Positions 44,119-56,420 of a stretch of DNA of 64,000 nt are shown piece by piece. The stretch's first letter is position 1, and the number at the start of each line of letters is the position of its first letter. Both the position numbers and the translations under genes were made by a program. Origin of the DNA: Lonicera japonica. Taxonomy: Eukaryota > Streptophyta > Magnoliopsida > Dipsacales > Caprifoliaceae. The stretch is from positions 54,168,013-54,232,012 of the forward strand of contig CM038466.1 of the NCBI GenBank assembly GCA_021464415.1. The letters run 5' to 3'. The notes beneath the pieces are model-generated. The model searched no databases. It was not told where the DNA came from and worked only from the letters and a program-made list of their open reading frames with translations.

Positions 44119-45577
44119 GGCCCAAAAAATTGGGAGCCCTACTGTTAGGCGATGGCATGGGCCGCCTATGCCCAAGGCCAGCCCTACGTAATGGTTATAA
44201 TGATAATGAATTATTATGTACGTTAATGTTTCTTTAAAAATATGTTTTACCCTCAACAAGCATCATAATAATTAACTGATTTATTGAATATGCAGTAAAA
44301 TATAAAAGCCACTCGAAAAACAAAAAGTCTCAAAATTTAGAATCCAAAATATACAGTATGATATGCTCGAAGGTAAATGAATTTAGGTGGTCCCCAAACC
44401 AAGAAATAAATTATAGTCTATATATAATTGTACATTACCAGTAAGTTTATATGACAAAAAAATTACGCAAGATGAATAAAATTACCAATAAGGTTATATA
44501 TAGGACAAAAAATTGTAGCCTACTTGTACATTAATTACCAATAACTTAATAATACCAAATTTTTACGCAAAATAAATAAAACTTTACATTTTGTGTTTGA
44601 CACGCCGGATTAGATAGTTAGAATAAGTTAAAATTAACAATTGGGTGGAATTCGTTAACCTTCTCTCGGTGGGATAAGAAGCTTTACTGCGATAAATAAT
44701 CTGCTCAGGTATCCAATTCCAAGGCATACCAAATATGGGATAGGAGAAAGATATCATATCTCACCCTCTTATCCAGTGCGCCAAACGCAACCATTCTATG
44801 TACTTGCAACCTTATTTATAAATGATTAATTAGTCAAAAAAATTACTGTAGTTGCGGCCTTGTTTATAAGTGATTAGCCGAAATAATATTTTGGTCCGAA
44901 CTAACACTCCACTAATAATAAGGTCTCGTTTGGTTCGCGGATTTGAGGATTCAGGAAATGAAAGTCTTTCCTTTCCTTTGTTTGATAAGCATAAATTCCA
45001 GAAATACTTTCCTGATAGAGAAAAAAGTATGGGGTAAAATCATTCATCTCAAAACCCATGGGATTAATTTTTTCTTGTGATTTCCTAGCATTTATTACAA
45101 AAAATTTAGACAATAATACTCCTGCCTAAATACTTTGGGTAATTTTATTTCTATCCGCAGGTTTTGTAGTTTATCCACCTTTGATTTATGTTAACATTAA
45201 AATAAACTTCTCAACAATATCTACCAATTAATAATCTTTTTAAATCTATTTACTTTTAAAATTAGTTTCCTAATTATAATATAAATCCTTAGTTTTAAAA
45301 TTAGTTTCCTAATTAGAATATACTTCCTTAACAATATATTTTCTTAATTTGTTAAAAGGTATATTGATACAAGTACTATAGATTCATTATTCATAAAAAA
45401 TATACAACACTGCAAAACTGGGCGGAATTAATTTATATTATTACATCATAATACTAACAAATACTTTTTTTCAACAAATGAGTTTAATATTTTCTTTTTC
45501 TTTTTTCTATACAATGAGGGCTCTAAATAAATAAAAATAAAGAAAAATTGGAACTTAAGAAACTAAAAAAGAATTAG
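43323..45577. other. AT-rich intergenic DNA
   Basis: Contains a degenerate direct repeat (43421-43475 and 43539-43593, both with gaattattgagga, gttgaagacttg, ccatca and ttcttatggac), an (AT)12 microsatellite at 44095-44118, a MITE-like segment at 44590-44793, and near 45128-45159 one arm of a long-range inverted repeat. No gene seen. Confidence 0.5.
44590..44793. mobile_element. MITE-like element with imperfect terminal inverted repeats (candidate)
   Basis: Left end ttgtgtttgacacgccggat; right end, reversed, ttgcgtttggcgcactggat. The roughly 25-bp ends pair with about five mismatches around about 200 bp of AT-rich DNA. A TSD could not be fixed. Non-coding. Confidence 0.4.
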
Positions 45578-47237
45578 TGATAAACGCATAATATTGTCAT
45601 GCATAAGCTCTTTTTCGGAGTCGCTTGACGTGTTTGTTGCTTTAATTCTGCCTAATTATCCACTTATCTCGAGATTAGTGCCTTAGCGAGTATTGTATCT
45701 AACATGGCCCAAGTTGGTGTATATTTTGTAGTGTTACATGTTTTTGTAGGATTGGAATTCAATGGCATTGCATGAGGTGATCAAGAGCAAGCCTAGATAG
45801 CTTGCCAAAGTGCTGAGTAAAAAAGTTCCAGGCCCATGATCGATCATGGGCAAAGCCATGATCGATCATGACTTGCAAAATTTCTGGCAGAATACTCCCA
45901 TGATCGATCATGGCCTCGCGAGTGCACCAACTCCCTGTTGCTTTTAGCCTTATTTTGGGGAAGCTTGTTCCTAGATATTTTCCCTTGGTTTGTTTATTAA
46001 TTTAAGTACCCTCTTAGCTAGCTTTTAGTCTAGGGGATCAAGGGAGATAGATATTAGATATTATCTAGTTTTTACACACTTGCAAGTTTTAGAGAGAAGG
46101 GAGAGCTCTTGAGTATTGTTCTTCATTTTTCCATTGTAAGTGTTCAAATTGTAAGAATGATTTCTTCTTCTATAATATTTGTTCTTGCATCTATTATGGA
46201 GTAGTCTATTACTAAGGTTAAGGAGGTTGATTGCGATATGATTTTTGGGGATTAATGGCTCAATCCATATTTAAAGTTTGATAAATATTTGTGAATCTTC
46301 TTCTTCTTCATCATATCTTCCATTATTTCATGCTTTCTAGGTATTTTCATATTAAGTTAAGACTTCATATGCCTTGTATATTTAGTTCTTGGATGATAAT
46401 GAACATACAACATATTTATATGGTTCTAGAAAGCTTGTAGTCTTTTTCCCCCATTCATGGAGTTTTTTGTTCTTTTTGTAAAAATTATGAATAGTTCATA
46501 AAACTTCATAGATGGATTGTAAATTTGTTTAGCTTATCTTTGATTCATTTCTTGATATATTGAGTGCTTCTTACACTAAATGTGATACTTAGACTCTTTA
46601 TTTTCTAACATAAGTGATAAATGATGAGATGACAAATTTATCCCATAAACTTCATTCCGTTTCATTGTTAGGATTCACTTTATAATTTTCATTCTTTAAA
46701 TCATGAGATTACATACACTTGCTTTATGTTAAATCTTTTTATGATGATTTTGTCATATCTATCTCGGATTAGCTTAATTGGGAATGGGTTGCCTTGCTTC
46801 ACACCCGTAGCTAAGAGGTAGGAATGATAACCTCATCTTTGGTGGAATGTCGTTTGTCTCTCTCTTGATATAGCTTCAATCCCGGAATGAGTCGCCTTAG
46901 CGTCGCACCCTTTGCTATTGAGAGAAACACCAACATTCCCCATATCTCGAGAAACTTAGTGTTGTAATCTTTGTATGAGCTAGTGATCACCGTCTCTTAA
47001 ATCGTAACTAACCTCCACCTATCTTAGTGCTTTCTTATTAATTTTCACAACTGTTTTACATTTCCGTTGTTCTACAACCATTTCAACTTACAAGAATCAG
47101 AAAACACTTTAATCCGTAATCCATTCCATTCCTTTTCACTTATCCCTGTGGTTCGACACTCGAACTTCCGAGACTATAATACAACTTGACGTGCCTGCAC
47201 TTGGGCTACATCGAAGCACGCTATTTCGGCGGCGTCA
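45578..47237 (+). mobile_element. Solo LTR F of an Athila-like gypsy element
   Basis: 1660 bp, TGATAAACGC...GGCGGCGTCA, with perfect TSD attag at 45573-45577 and 47238-47242. Its first 70 bases resemble the Ath-E LTR (ataatattgtcat, ttttcggagt, gacg), and it ends with the ccctgtggttcgacac block common in these LTRs (about 47144-47160). Most of the middle is different, so it is a separate family. No internal region. Confidence 0.92.
45833..45913. repeat. Three CATGATCGATCATG palindromes in solo LTR F
   Basis: A perfect 18-bp palindrome cccatgatcgatcatggg at 45833-45850, a 14-bp core at 45857-45870, and a 16-bp one at 45898-45913. Confidence 0.9.
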
Positions 47238-49601
47238 ATTAGTAGCCGAAGGTAACAAACATTGTTTCCTTCAATCTCAATTCTTTCAAGTCAAAGGAAG
47301 AATATTCAATTATAATATATGTTTGTTTTCTTGTTTGCCATGATAAATCTATAATTTTAATTTTAATTTTAATTTACTTCTAGGTAGGAACTAAATTTTA
47401 TAAACGTATTACAAACATTTCAAACTATACTTACTGTTTAATTACTATTCCAAAACTAATGTGAATTATTGTATAATCTTAATTCTAAAAATAAATGTGA
47501 ATCATAGACTATAGTCTAATCTTATAGTCTAATCTCGAGTTCGGAAAGTTGATATAATTAACAATAAATTATATATATTAGAAATATCATTTTATTATAC
47601 AATTTATGTTTACTTTTTGATATATTATATGATGGTGGATAGAAGTAAAAATTTGGTGGATAATTTACAATTGAATTAAAAAGAATCATGATTTTATAAA
47701 AATTATGCCAATACTGATTTTTGTAAGTTTATCCAACAACGTGGTTAAACTTAGTAGGCAATACAGATTATCTCAGTAAAACCTAAAAAGAGGGATAGAC
47801 TGACAAATTTCGCAGATAGAAATAAAATCACCCTTGTTAATTACTAATCAAATTGATTAGGTTGTTTAATTATTTTTTATTGTTGAAATTTAAATTTTGA
47901 ATTATTTGATTTTCTATATTTTAGTAAGTAATTAAGTTGTTAGAAGTTATTTGATTGTTTAAATTTAAATTTTGAATTTGATTTTATAGATATTAGTTTC
48001 TAGTAAGATTTTAAAAGTTTAGATTAGTTTAATAATCAATTAGATGATAGTGACATTATAGGAATAACAATAATATAAATTAGTTTTGTAGCTATATTAA
48101 TTTAATTTTAATTATTTTTCCGTAAAAGTTGTAAAAGTTTGTATTTTAAACAAAACTTTGAACCTTAAAGTATTGGTATAAAAGTTGTGTCCTTAAATAG
48201 ATAGAGAAAGGAATATTCGTCCTTAAAACTAATTGCCCATATTTTTATTTATTTAATTAAAATGGATGTACTTATTAATCTAATGAATTTTTTAATATTA
48301 AATCATTAATAAAATAATATTTATAAAATTAAATCAATAATTATTTTTTTGTTAGTCTATCCACATTCGTGGATTAATTTAGTAGGTAACGCGGATTAAC
48401 TATAAGATATATGTGGATAGGAATAAAATCACCCAAATACTTTTCATATTTTACCAAATACAAAATATATATATATATATATATCTTAACAAAAATTTTA
48501 GTTTTCCCGCTCCATGAAAAAGGTAAAAGTTGATCTTGCGACCTTATTTATAAGTGATTAGCCGAAAAAATTAATGTACTTTAGTTTAATGTATGACCGT
48601 ACACTTATACGATAATTTGAACTTTCATTTGCGCTCATTCCTCACTTTAAATTCAGTAATGTTACGATTTTAAAGATGGGCCCACCCAAGAATTCCATTA
48701 TATTCAACGAAAAAAAATATAATTGAATACTTTTATATATAAGTTTGCAAAATATTAAACTAGGGTTAGCAACATTTTTTTCTTTAATAGATTTGGTCCT
48801 AAGGAGATATTATTTCAAGTATTTGCCTCAGTTTTTCCTTGATTACAACTAGTATCATTATCTTCTAATATTGTATACATTAAAATAAAAATTGTTAACT
48901 GTGTAATTTATTTTGTCTTAGGATAATTTAGAATTCAAAAATCATTATCACTTAATAAAGCTCCTATCAGTATTTCCCCTTAGGAATAGGAAATTTCAAG
49001 TGTTAAAAAAAAAAAATTATAAAAAAATAAAGCTCCTATCAGTATTTAATTTAGTCTTTCCGACCTCAGGAAAATTCCATTTCAAAAGTTTAACAATAGG
49101 ACTAATTGAGTCAAGATAAAGAGAGAATTCAAAAAGAGATTATGTTAAATTTATACAAGTGATTGATAAGAAAAACAAATTAGGGGGCAAAATTAATTTT
49201 AGTATTTTCATTTTTTAGAATTGAACAGGAATAACTAACTAAAGTGCAAAATATTTTGTATTTTTAAGGATAATTTTAGTACTAAAAAAAATTGTAAAAT
49301 TAAAAGGGAAATTGCCCCCCTTTCTTCCGGTCGAGATTTGTACGTGGAGATCCTACGTGGACCACGCAAGTTTTAGCATTAAACTAAAAATACATTTTGT
49401 TTTAATAAATTACGTAAAACCTAGTGTTATTTTAAAAGTAAAAACAAAATAAAATTAGACACATAATTCGAAATACAAAAAAAATATTTAATTTTATGAA
49501 AGTTTGTATTGTCAAATTTTGTGTTGGTTCGACCCAAACCTAAACAAAAACAAAATTGATCATGTAGTTCTCCTATTTAATCATTATCACTTAATAAAGC
49601 T

Positions 49602-49703
49602 CCTCTCTCTCTTTCTCTATGGGACCCACCGTAGAAAAAAAACACACACTAGTTCTCCTATTCATTGAACAAGTAGTGGTGTATTTGTGTTTAAAAAAAA
49701 AAA
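49602..49703 (+). repeat. A-tailed short repeat, copy 1
   Basis: ctctctctctttctctatgg then gacccacc, attcattgaacaagtagtgg, tgtatttgtg and an A-run. Matches copy 2 at 50882-50980 at most positions. Same orientation, both ending in A-tracts. Confidence 0.55.
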
Positions 49704-50881
49704 CACTTTGGGTTAATTTTATTATTTAACAAATTAAAATTATCTCTTTCTTTTTTACACCTGGGGGAAAATTTTTAAATTTTTTTTTGGGGGGAGGGCA
49801 TGGATGGATACTTGTAACTTTAAAATAAATATAGCTAAATACTAATATAATAATAAAGATTATCAATTTTTTTGAGACAACCGCCGCACCCGAATCAAAC
49901 ACAGGTTTGATTTTTAACCAACACGGGAAGCACCCATATAGCAATTATCAATCGATTAAAACAGATAGGAGCAAATGATATATACTGCACTCATTTTCTT
50001 TTCAGTGAAGTTGTATCGTTCGAGTAAAAAAAATTAAAAAAAATTACATATAGTCCACAAAAATAAAAAAGTAAGAAAAAATAAAAATAAAATCAAGGGA
50101 AATTTTTAGTAATAAAAATGTGCATAGTTGGCATCCATTAAATGACATACCTTTGGCATTTTTTTTTCTATTTTTTGGTTTTCCCCTGGTTATCTCCATA
50201 TCACATTAAATACATAATTAATCTTTGTTTGTGAATCTGAACCAATCACTAGTCACAATAATTTTGTGAATGTTGGAGTTGAAAGTCAAGATATGGGCGG
50301 ACTTAAAGTTGGGCTAGGAGGGTTCCAACCCAATCTAGCCCTACTGGCCTAGTCCAAAAAATAAAATGAAATACATGTTAGGGTGTTGTTTGATACAACA
50401 TTATAAATCAGTTTTTTAGTGTATTTTTAAAAATGGGCAATTATTTTTAAGCCCCCATTTGCCATCTTAATTAGTACTAAGGACTACGTAAACTCACAAA
50501 ATCCATAATTTTGTTTTCCTTTTCAATTCAAAAATCATAATATACAATCTCAATTTACAAGTCCTAAAACTTTCTAAAACCCAACTAAAAGGTAAAATAG
50601 TCATTTCACTATGCCCTCCATATTTGGTAAATTTTATTAAAATAAATCTTAAATTAAATAGTCAATTTAGGGATGTACCCCTAATTTTCGTGATTCTAAC
50701 TAGTAATATATTTGAAAACGAGAGACTAAATTCTAGTTTTCTATTTTAAAATTATCATGAAAAGTGATATTATAAAACTTAGCGCAATTTCACGCAATGC
50801 CCACCCTAGTTCAGCAGATTAATGCCACTTTCTCTATCCTGAATTTTGACAATGAGCCCCACTTAGTTAATACCAACGAAC

Positions 50882-50980
50882 CCTCTCTCTCTTTCACTCT
50901 GGGACCCACCTTCCAAAAAACATAACTTTCAATTCCCCTATTCATTGAATAAGTAGTGGTGTATTTGTTTTAAAAAAAAA
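50882..50980 (+). repeat. A-tailed short repeat, copy 2
   Basis: cctctctctctttcactctg, gacccacc, attcattgaataagtagtgg, tgtatttgtt and an A-run. Could be a tiny retroposed sequence or the ends of a small element; no TSD was fixed. Confidence 0.55.
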
Positions 50981-51132
50981 TTAGAACAAAACCAAGTCTT
51001 GTTGTTGTTCACTAAAGTCACCTCACTACCTCAGATATTTGTTTAATAATTGCATTCAATAACCAAAAAGTTTAAGAAAAAAAAGAAAGAAAAAAGGGAC
51101 AGCTTTATGTGCATGTACAAAAGGAAAAAAAA

Positions 51133-52074
51133 AAGATCCCTAATAATTATGGGATTTACAAAAGATCCCTAATATAACTAATAACCAAATAATAAAATGT
51201 AATTATGATTTCTAACACTCTCCCTCAAATTGAAGGAGGTGTTACTGGAATCAATTTGCCATCTTAATATGCCTCTCCTTTGCTTAAAATTAGTCCCCCT
51301 TAAGTCTTTAAATAAACTGCTCCTTTATCGAAGAATGTGTGTTTGAACCGCGCATGTCCAAAAAAGTACCTTGATTCTATAAAAATAGAAAAGCAACATG
51401 CGTTAAAAGTGGGAACAAAATCCACAGCAACATGTGCAAAGCGGAAACAACATCTGCCCAAAATAAGTTTGATAACAAGACCAAGCAGGCCAATATGGCC
51501 AACAAAAGGTTGCCCAAGAAACACTTAGCAACACAAGGAACCTTAGCTCATAAGAAGGAAACTAAGGAAATACGTCAAGGAAGTCAAAAGAAGAAGAAAA
51601 GAGGCAAAGGGATAAAGCATCACAAGCGATCAATAAGATAGAAGCTAAAGACTAATATAAAAAAGCGAGGGAGGCAGTGGAATCGGCCAAAGGTTGGGTA
51701 GGTACAACCGGACAATGCTATTGCAGACATATAAAAAGAAATGCAAAAGAAACTCTTTGATCTGGCAAGCAGCAAAAGGGTGCCCACTGAAAAAGGTGGA
51801 ACCTAAAAACCTAGGTGAAAATCGAATCTTTTTTATACCAAGTTGAAAATGTAATTAGGGTTTTGGCATACCCAATATGAGAGCTAAAGTTGTATATTTA
51901 TATAGAAAACTAGGATTACAATGAAGAAAGAAAAATTAATAAAAAGACAAAAAAGGAAATAGCCAAAACCTATTTTAAGTTTAAATCCAAAAGATCCCTT
52001 ATAATTATGTGATGTACAAAAGCTTCCTAATATAACTAATAACCAAATAATAAAATGTAATTATGTCTGCCAAC
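51133..52074 (-). mobile_element. Degenerate small copia derivative
   Basis: Read on the minus strand: a left part of about 230 bp (52074 to about 51843) with TATA-like tatataaatata, then ttggtataaaa resembling a degraded iMet primer site, about 600 bp of interior, then a polypurine-like ttgagggagag directly before TGTTAGAAATCATAATTAC (51217), which repeats the first about 80 bp of the left part before breaking off near 51133. The shared block is taatataactaataaccaaa followed by taataaaatgtaattatg. No pol is present. The interior minus frame 51300-51524 is hydrophobic and unrecognised. Confidence 0.6.
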
Positions 52075-52505
52075 GGGTACAACATAAGGATTTTAATAAA
52101 AATATAAATGCCCTTTATTCGGATGATAAATAATTGCAAGAATAAAATATGACTTAATTCCATTAAAATTTGACATATGTACTTATTTAATAGATATAAT
52201 TTATTAATAAATATAATCCATAATGGTTTGTTTATATTTTCACAATTGAGATTAACTTAAAAATAAATATCCCATGGTTCTTTTTTATCCTTTACAAGTA
52301 CTGGCCGAAAGTTTATCTACGATTTATTACATAATGATTGAGATTAAATATGTACATGACAATTTAAACCAAATAAAATTTGCACATTACATTTTCTCAT
52401 TGGGAGAACTTGCGTTTTTTACGCTAGATCCCTTGGCGGCGATTTCTCCAGTTTTTTGATTAATTTGGAAAAACAATTTTATTTTTATTATTTTTAAAAT
52501 ATATG

Positions 52506-53445
52506 AAGGTTTGTAGAAAAAATTTAGAGTCACCAGTTTGTTTAACTAAACAAACAAAAATCTGTATGAAAGAGGAACATTTATGAATTAAACGACATCT
52601 TAAACACAATTATTGCGAAACTAGATAATTTGAAGATTCGGGGATTAAATTACGAATCAGTAAGGTGTTAAGCATCCAATTCACCCTTTCGGTCTCTAAT
52701 TAGAGTATGCATGTAATTATAGTCAAATATTTGCATGTTTATTGATATTATCGCATATCGGCCCATAATTTTGAAAAACCGAAATTTTGGGGTGGGGATT
52801 GAAGACATATGCTTTGTATTTCGCCCTTTTGATTTCAGAAATCAGTGTGTGTGATTTGAAAGACAATTTTGATAATGATAGAGAACAAAACAAGTGCTTT
52901 TTAGTAAAATTTAGGACTTTTTGGAAGCTAATTCGATTTGGAATCAGATATTCGGCAATCTTCGAAATCTGTGGATTGAGACTGATAAAACAAAGATTTC
53001 GAAAAATTAACTGATAAAAAATATGTTAAAAAAATTAGTTTTAGCTCATTCTACACCTTGAGTTTTAAAAACAAGGCTTAAGTATGAAATTTGGACTGAT
53101 TCAGAGATAAACAACAATATCTACATGCGATTAATTGAAAATAAGATAGATAAAAAAATTAATTTGAATTGCGACAAACATTACATGAGAGCTTTACCAA
53201 CAGAAATAGAGAATTTTGGAGCCCTCTTCTCGAAGTTTCAGCCTTGATTCATGCCTCAAATGGGAGAAATTAGGGGGGGGGGGGGTTGTCATGTGGCCAA
53301 ATTCCCTTGGAGGGTTTGCCTACAAGACACAAATAATTTGTGTTTTGTGGCCAAATGCCTCCTAGGCATTTGTCCACATGGCAAATACTATTCACTTCCC
53401 CCAGTTTTTGCTATATCGGTCAAACGGTGTATCGAATTGATTTGA
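52506..53445 (-). repeat. Old gypsy LTR fragment related to the Gyp-C LTR
   Basis: Aligns loosely with the Gyp-C LTR: agagtcaccag (Gyp-C agagtcgccag), attacga...aaggtgttaagcatcc, then aattcaccctttcggtctct. Neither end was fixed. A G13 run lies at 53273-53285. The 75-codon frame at 52787-53014 is not recognised. 52075-52505 is AT-rich with nothing recognised. Confidence 0.5.
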
Positions 53446-53499
53446 TTTTTTATTATGTTATTACCCATGATAAAACCTATATTCTGACCAAATTTGAAC

Positions 53500-53882
53500 T
53501 CATTTGAATTAAAAATCATTTCAAAACATCATTCTTATAAAAAACTGGTTTTGAAATATATTCATATTAAATTCAAATTATGATAATTTGAGTTTTTCCA
53601 AAAATATGTGTCTTATGAACTTATTTTTAAAGTCTCTAAAGCATTAGAATTAATTTTGGAGCTTATATGCAAAAGTGCAAAAAGTGGAATTTTTGGCCTT
53701 TTAGCCTGATGGGCAGTCTGGTCTATTAGTCAACTGATGGCTTGTGCTCAGTCGACTAAGGCCCACTCAGTCGACTAATGGCCCAGAATATAGCCGTTGC
53801 ATTTCTAATTTTTTACCATTTTTTGCATCAAATTTCTAAGAAACCTCAAAAACGGTTATATCACTTTTAGGATTATACATAC
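53500..53882 (+). repeat. Left part of a Sire-B-type LTR that hosts Sire-G
   Basis: Matches the minus strand of the Sire-B LTRs: catttcaaaacatcattc, aaactggttttg, the cagtcgacta palindromes at about 53750-53780, and gccgttgcatttctaatttt followed by ttaccattttttgcatc. Interrupted at 53882 by Sire-G (TSD catac) and resumes at 63800. Its first about 350 bp seem to be missing or beyond recognition. Confidence 0.75.
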
Positions 53883-55388
53883 TGTTGACCTTAAAGTCAA
53901 TTAATCTTATTTTGATAATTACAATAAGTTAATAAAGTGTTATTTAACTCGGTTGTTCCAATGATGATAGCCATTTTAACCGATATATCTTCCGACCAAG
54001 CGTAACTTCAAACCGAAGCAATCAAAATCTCACACAAGCTTTACAAACGTCTTTACTCACAAGAAATGAACTCAAGTGATATACATGTGCTATACAAAAT
54101 CAAGAAAGGATCAAGAACATCAAACAAGTAAAGATACGCACAAGAAAATCAAGCATCACGAAGACTTGAATTATCATTAAATGGAGTGAGTGCTTAGATT
54201 TTATGTAAAGATTCTTTATTGATCAAATCCCAATAGCTCAAACATATTCATGCATCTTTTAAAGATTGATTCAAATTAGCTTGAAATTGAATTTATTTGA
54301 AAAACATCATTTTACAAAAACCGAGTTTCAAAATAAATTCATATTAATTTTAAATGATCATATTTTAAGCTATAATAAAAATGGGTATCTTAGAAACATA
54401 TCTTTGAAGTTCAAAAATCATTAGAATTTTATTTGGAACTAAATTATTAAATTGGAAAAACATTTTTATGTTTTGTTTAAAATTCGCTCAATTTTTGCCC
54501 TGTTTTGATCTAACAGTAAAATGGAGGCCTTCCCGAACTCCGATCATTTAGAAATTTTTACAGTAGTTAGACCTCTCCTGGAAATTTTGACTAAAATTTG
54601 AGCATGATCCAACGGTCTAATTGAGAGAAATTAACAAAACAATTTTGAATTTTTTTGTCAAAACTATCCGTTGGAAAGTTTGAAAATGTATACCTTGGAG
54701 CCAAAACCTCTCTTAATCATCCCCAACGGCCATATGATTTTGTAAGCTATATATATGATATCTTAGACATGTTTTAACACACCTGAATCATTTTACAAAC
54801 TTATTTTACATATATATAAACTTATTCAAGTATTCAATTGATCTTATTAATCAAATTCTTCATTTTTGAGCTATATACTTTGATCAATTTTGATATCTCT
54901 TAGTGTGAGCTTCATTTGTATTTTGTTATACACAAGAGAGATATTGCACATTAGTGTTAGCCACCAAAACTTATTCAAATCATATTTGTGAGAGGTGTAT
55001 CTCATAGAATAGCAAGAGGGATTTCTTGTGAGAGTATTGAGGGTGTTTCAATACTTGTAAGAGTGTGTGAGAAGAATACACTTGTAGAGGTTTGATCTTC
55101 ACCCGGAAGGAGATAGGTTATAGTGGAAATTGTCGGGAAACTAACCGAGCGCAGTGTAGGGGGAACAAGCCGAACCGTGTGGACAAAAAATCTTCGACTT
55201 TGATCGGTTCTATCTTTCTATCTCTTGCTCTATTATATTGTGCTCTTTGTTCATTGTGCTTGGAATTATCTTTATTATTGATTACTTGATAAATATAGAC
55301 ATAATATTTTTAAATTGATTTTAAAAATAGGATTAATTTTTAAAACCCTATTCGCCCCCCCCCCCTCTAGGGTATTTTTCGACCTACA
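53883..55388 (+). repeat. 5' LTR of Sire-G
   Basis: 1506 bp, differing from the 3' LTR at scattered positions only. Belongs to the same subfamily as solo LTR D. The 65-codon frame near its end (55092-55289) recurs in the 3' LTR and is not a gene. Confidence 0.95.
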
Positions 55389-55390
55389 AT

Positions 55391-55405
55391 TGGTATCAGA
55401 GGTTG
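55391..55405 (+). other. Primer binding site of Sire-G
   Basis: tggtatcagaggttg, two bases after the LTR end, complementary-type site for initiator Met tRNA; identical to that of Sire-B. Confidence 0.88.
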
Positions 55406-55444
55406 TACTCTTGTTTTGATTTTACAATCTTAGAGTTTACGATC

Positions 55445-56420
55445 ATGTCTATTTATCAAGGAACCGGAATTAATGAAGGTTCTTCCACCACTAGACCACC
55501 TCTATTTGATGGCAAAAATTATAGTTATTGGAAAAATCGTATGTGTACTTTTCTTCAAGTTAGTGATTTTGAACAATGGAAAGTTACACTCATTGGGCCC
55601 TATGAAATTACCAAAACTAATGAAAAGGGTAAAGTTACTCCTAAATCTATTTTCGAATATGATGAGAATGATATTAGGAAAATTCAATTTAATGCTAAAG
55701 CCTTGAATGCCCTACATTGTGCATTGACTATAGATGAATACAATAAAATTTCTAGTTGTAAAACCGCCAAAGAAATTTGGGATAAATTAGAAGTTACTTA
55801 TGAAGGAACCTCACAAGTTAAGGATGATAATATTAATATGCTCGTTCATGATTATGAACTTTTCAAAATGGAGCCTAATGAATCACTTGCTTCTATGTAT
55901 AGTATGTTCTCTATTATTACTAATGCTTTAGATCTTCTTGCAAAGGAATATTCTAATGAGGATAAGATTCGAAAGATTCTTAGAACTCTTCCCAAGAAAT
56001 GGAGACGCAAAGTAACGGCTATTCAAGAAGCCAAGAATCTCAAGACGCTAAGCATGGATGAACTCTTGGGTTCACTTAAAACCCATGAAAATGAATTGGC
56101 AAGAGAAGAAGAAAGTGATTCAAAAGTCAAAAAGTCTCTATCTCTCAAAGCAACTCAACTAGATAATGATGAAGAGTTGATGATAGAAGATGAGGATATG
56201 GCTCTTCTTTCTAGAAAATTCATAAAATTTCTAGCCAAGAAGAAGAAATTTCAAGGTAAAGGAAACAACTTTGATCCGTCATCAAGAAGGAATAATGATC
56301 GATCTATTCAACCAAGAGTTGAAAATGAAGCAGAAAAGAAGTGTTTCCATTGCCATGAACGAGGGCATTTCAAAACAAATTGCCTGGTTAGAAGAAAGGA
56401 AAGAAGAGACAAAAGAAACT
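55445..56420 (+). pseudogene. Sire-G gag, first part, cut by solo LTR H
   Basis: Starts at ATG 55445 (MSIYQGTGINEG); the frame is open upstream to 55403 but the Sire-B parallel supports this start. Copia gag core with LFDGKNYSYWKNRM, AKEIWDKLEVTYEG and LASMYSMFSIITNAL, then a Lys-rich stretch and a complete first zinc knuckle CX2CX4HX4C (CFHCHERGHFKTNC). The insertion falls a few residues later; the frame would stop in the LTR at 56420-56422. Gag packages the RNA; this copy cannot make full-length protein. Confidence 0.88.

Larger units (their letters stand above)
47238..51132. other. AT-rich intergenic DNA with short repeats
   Basis: No gene recognised. Contains two related about 90-bp segments (47727-47832 and 48346-48435) ending in ggatag-aataaaatcaccc, of which a reversed copy lies at 45128-45159; an (AT)n tract at about 48466-48484; and a pair of A-tailed repeats (49602-49703, 50882-50980). 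The 72-codon frame at 49726-49944 is low complexity. Confidence 0.5.

Noticed and set aside
51337..51641. Lys-rich plus-strand frames
   Set aside because: Low complexity, overlapping one another, inside the degenerate copia derivative; no start context or homology.
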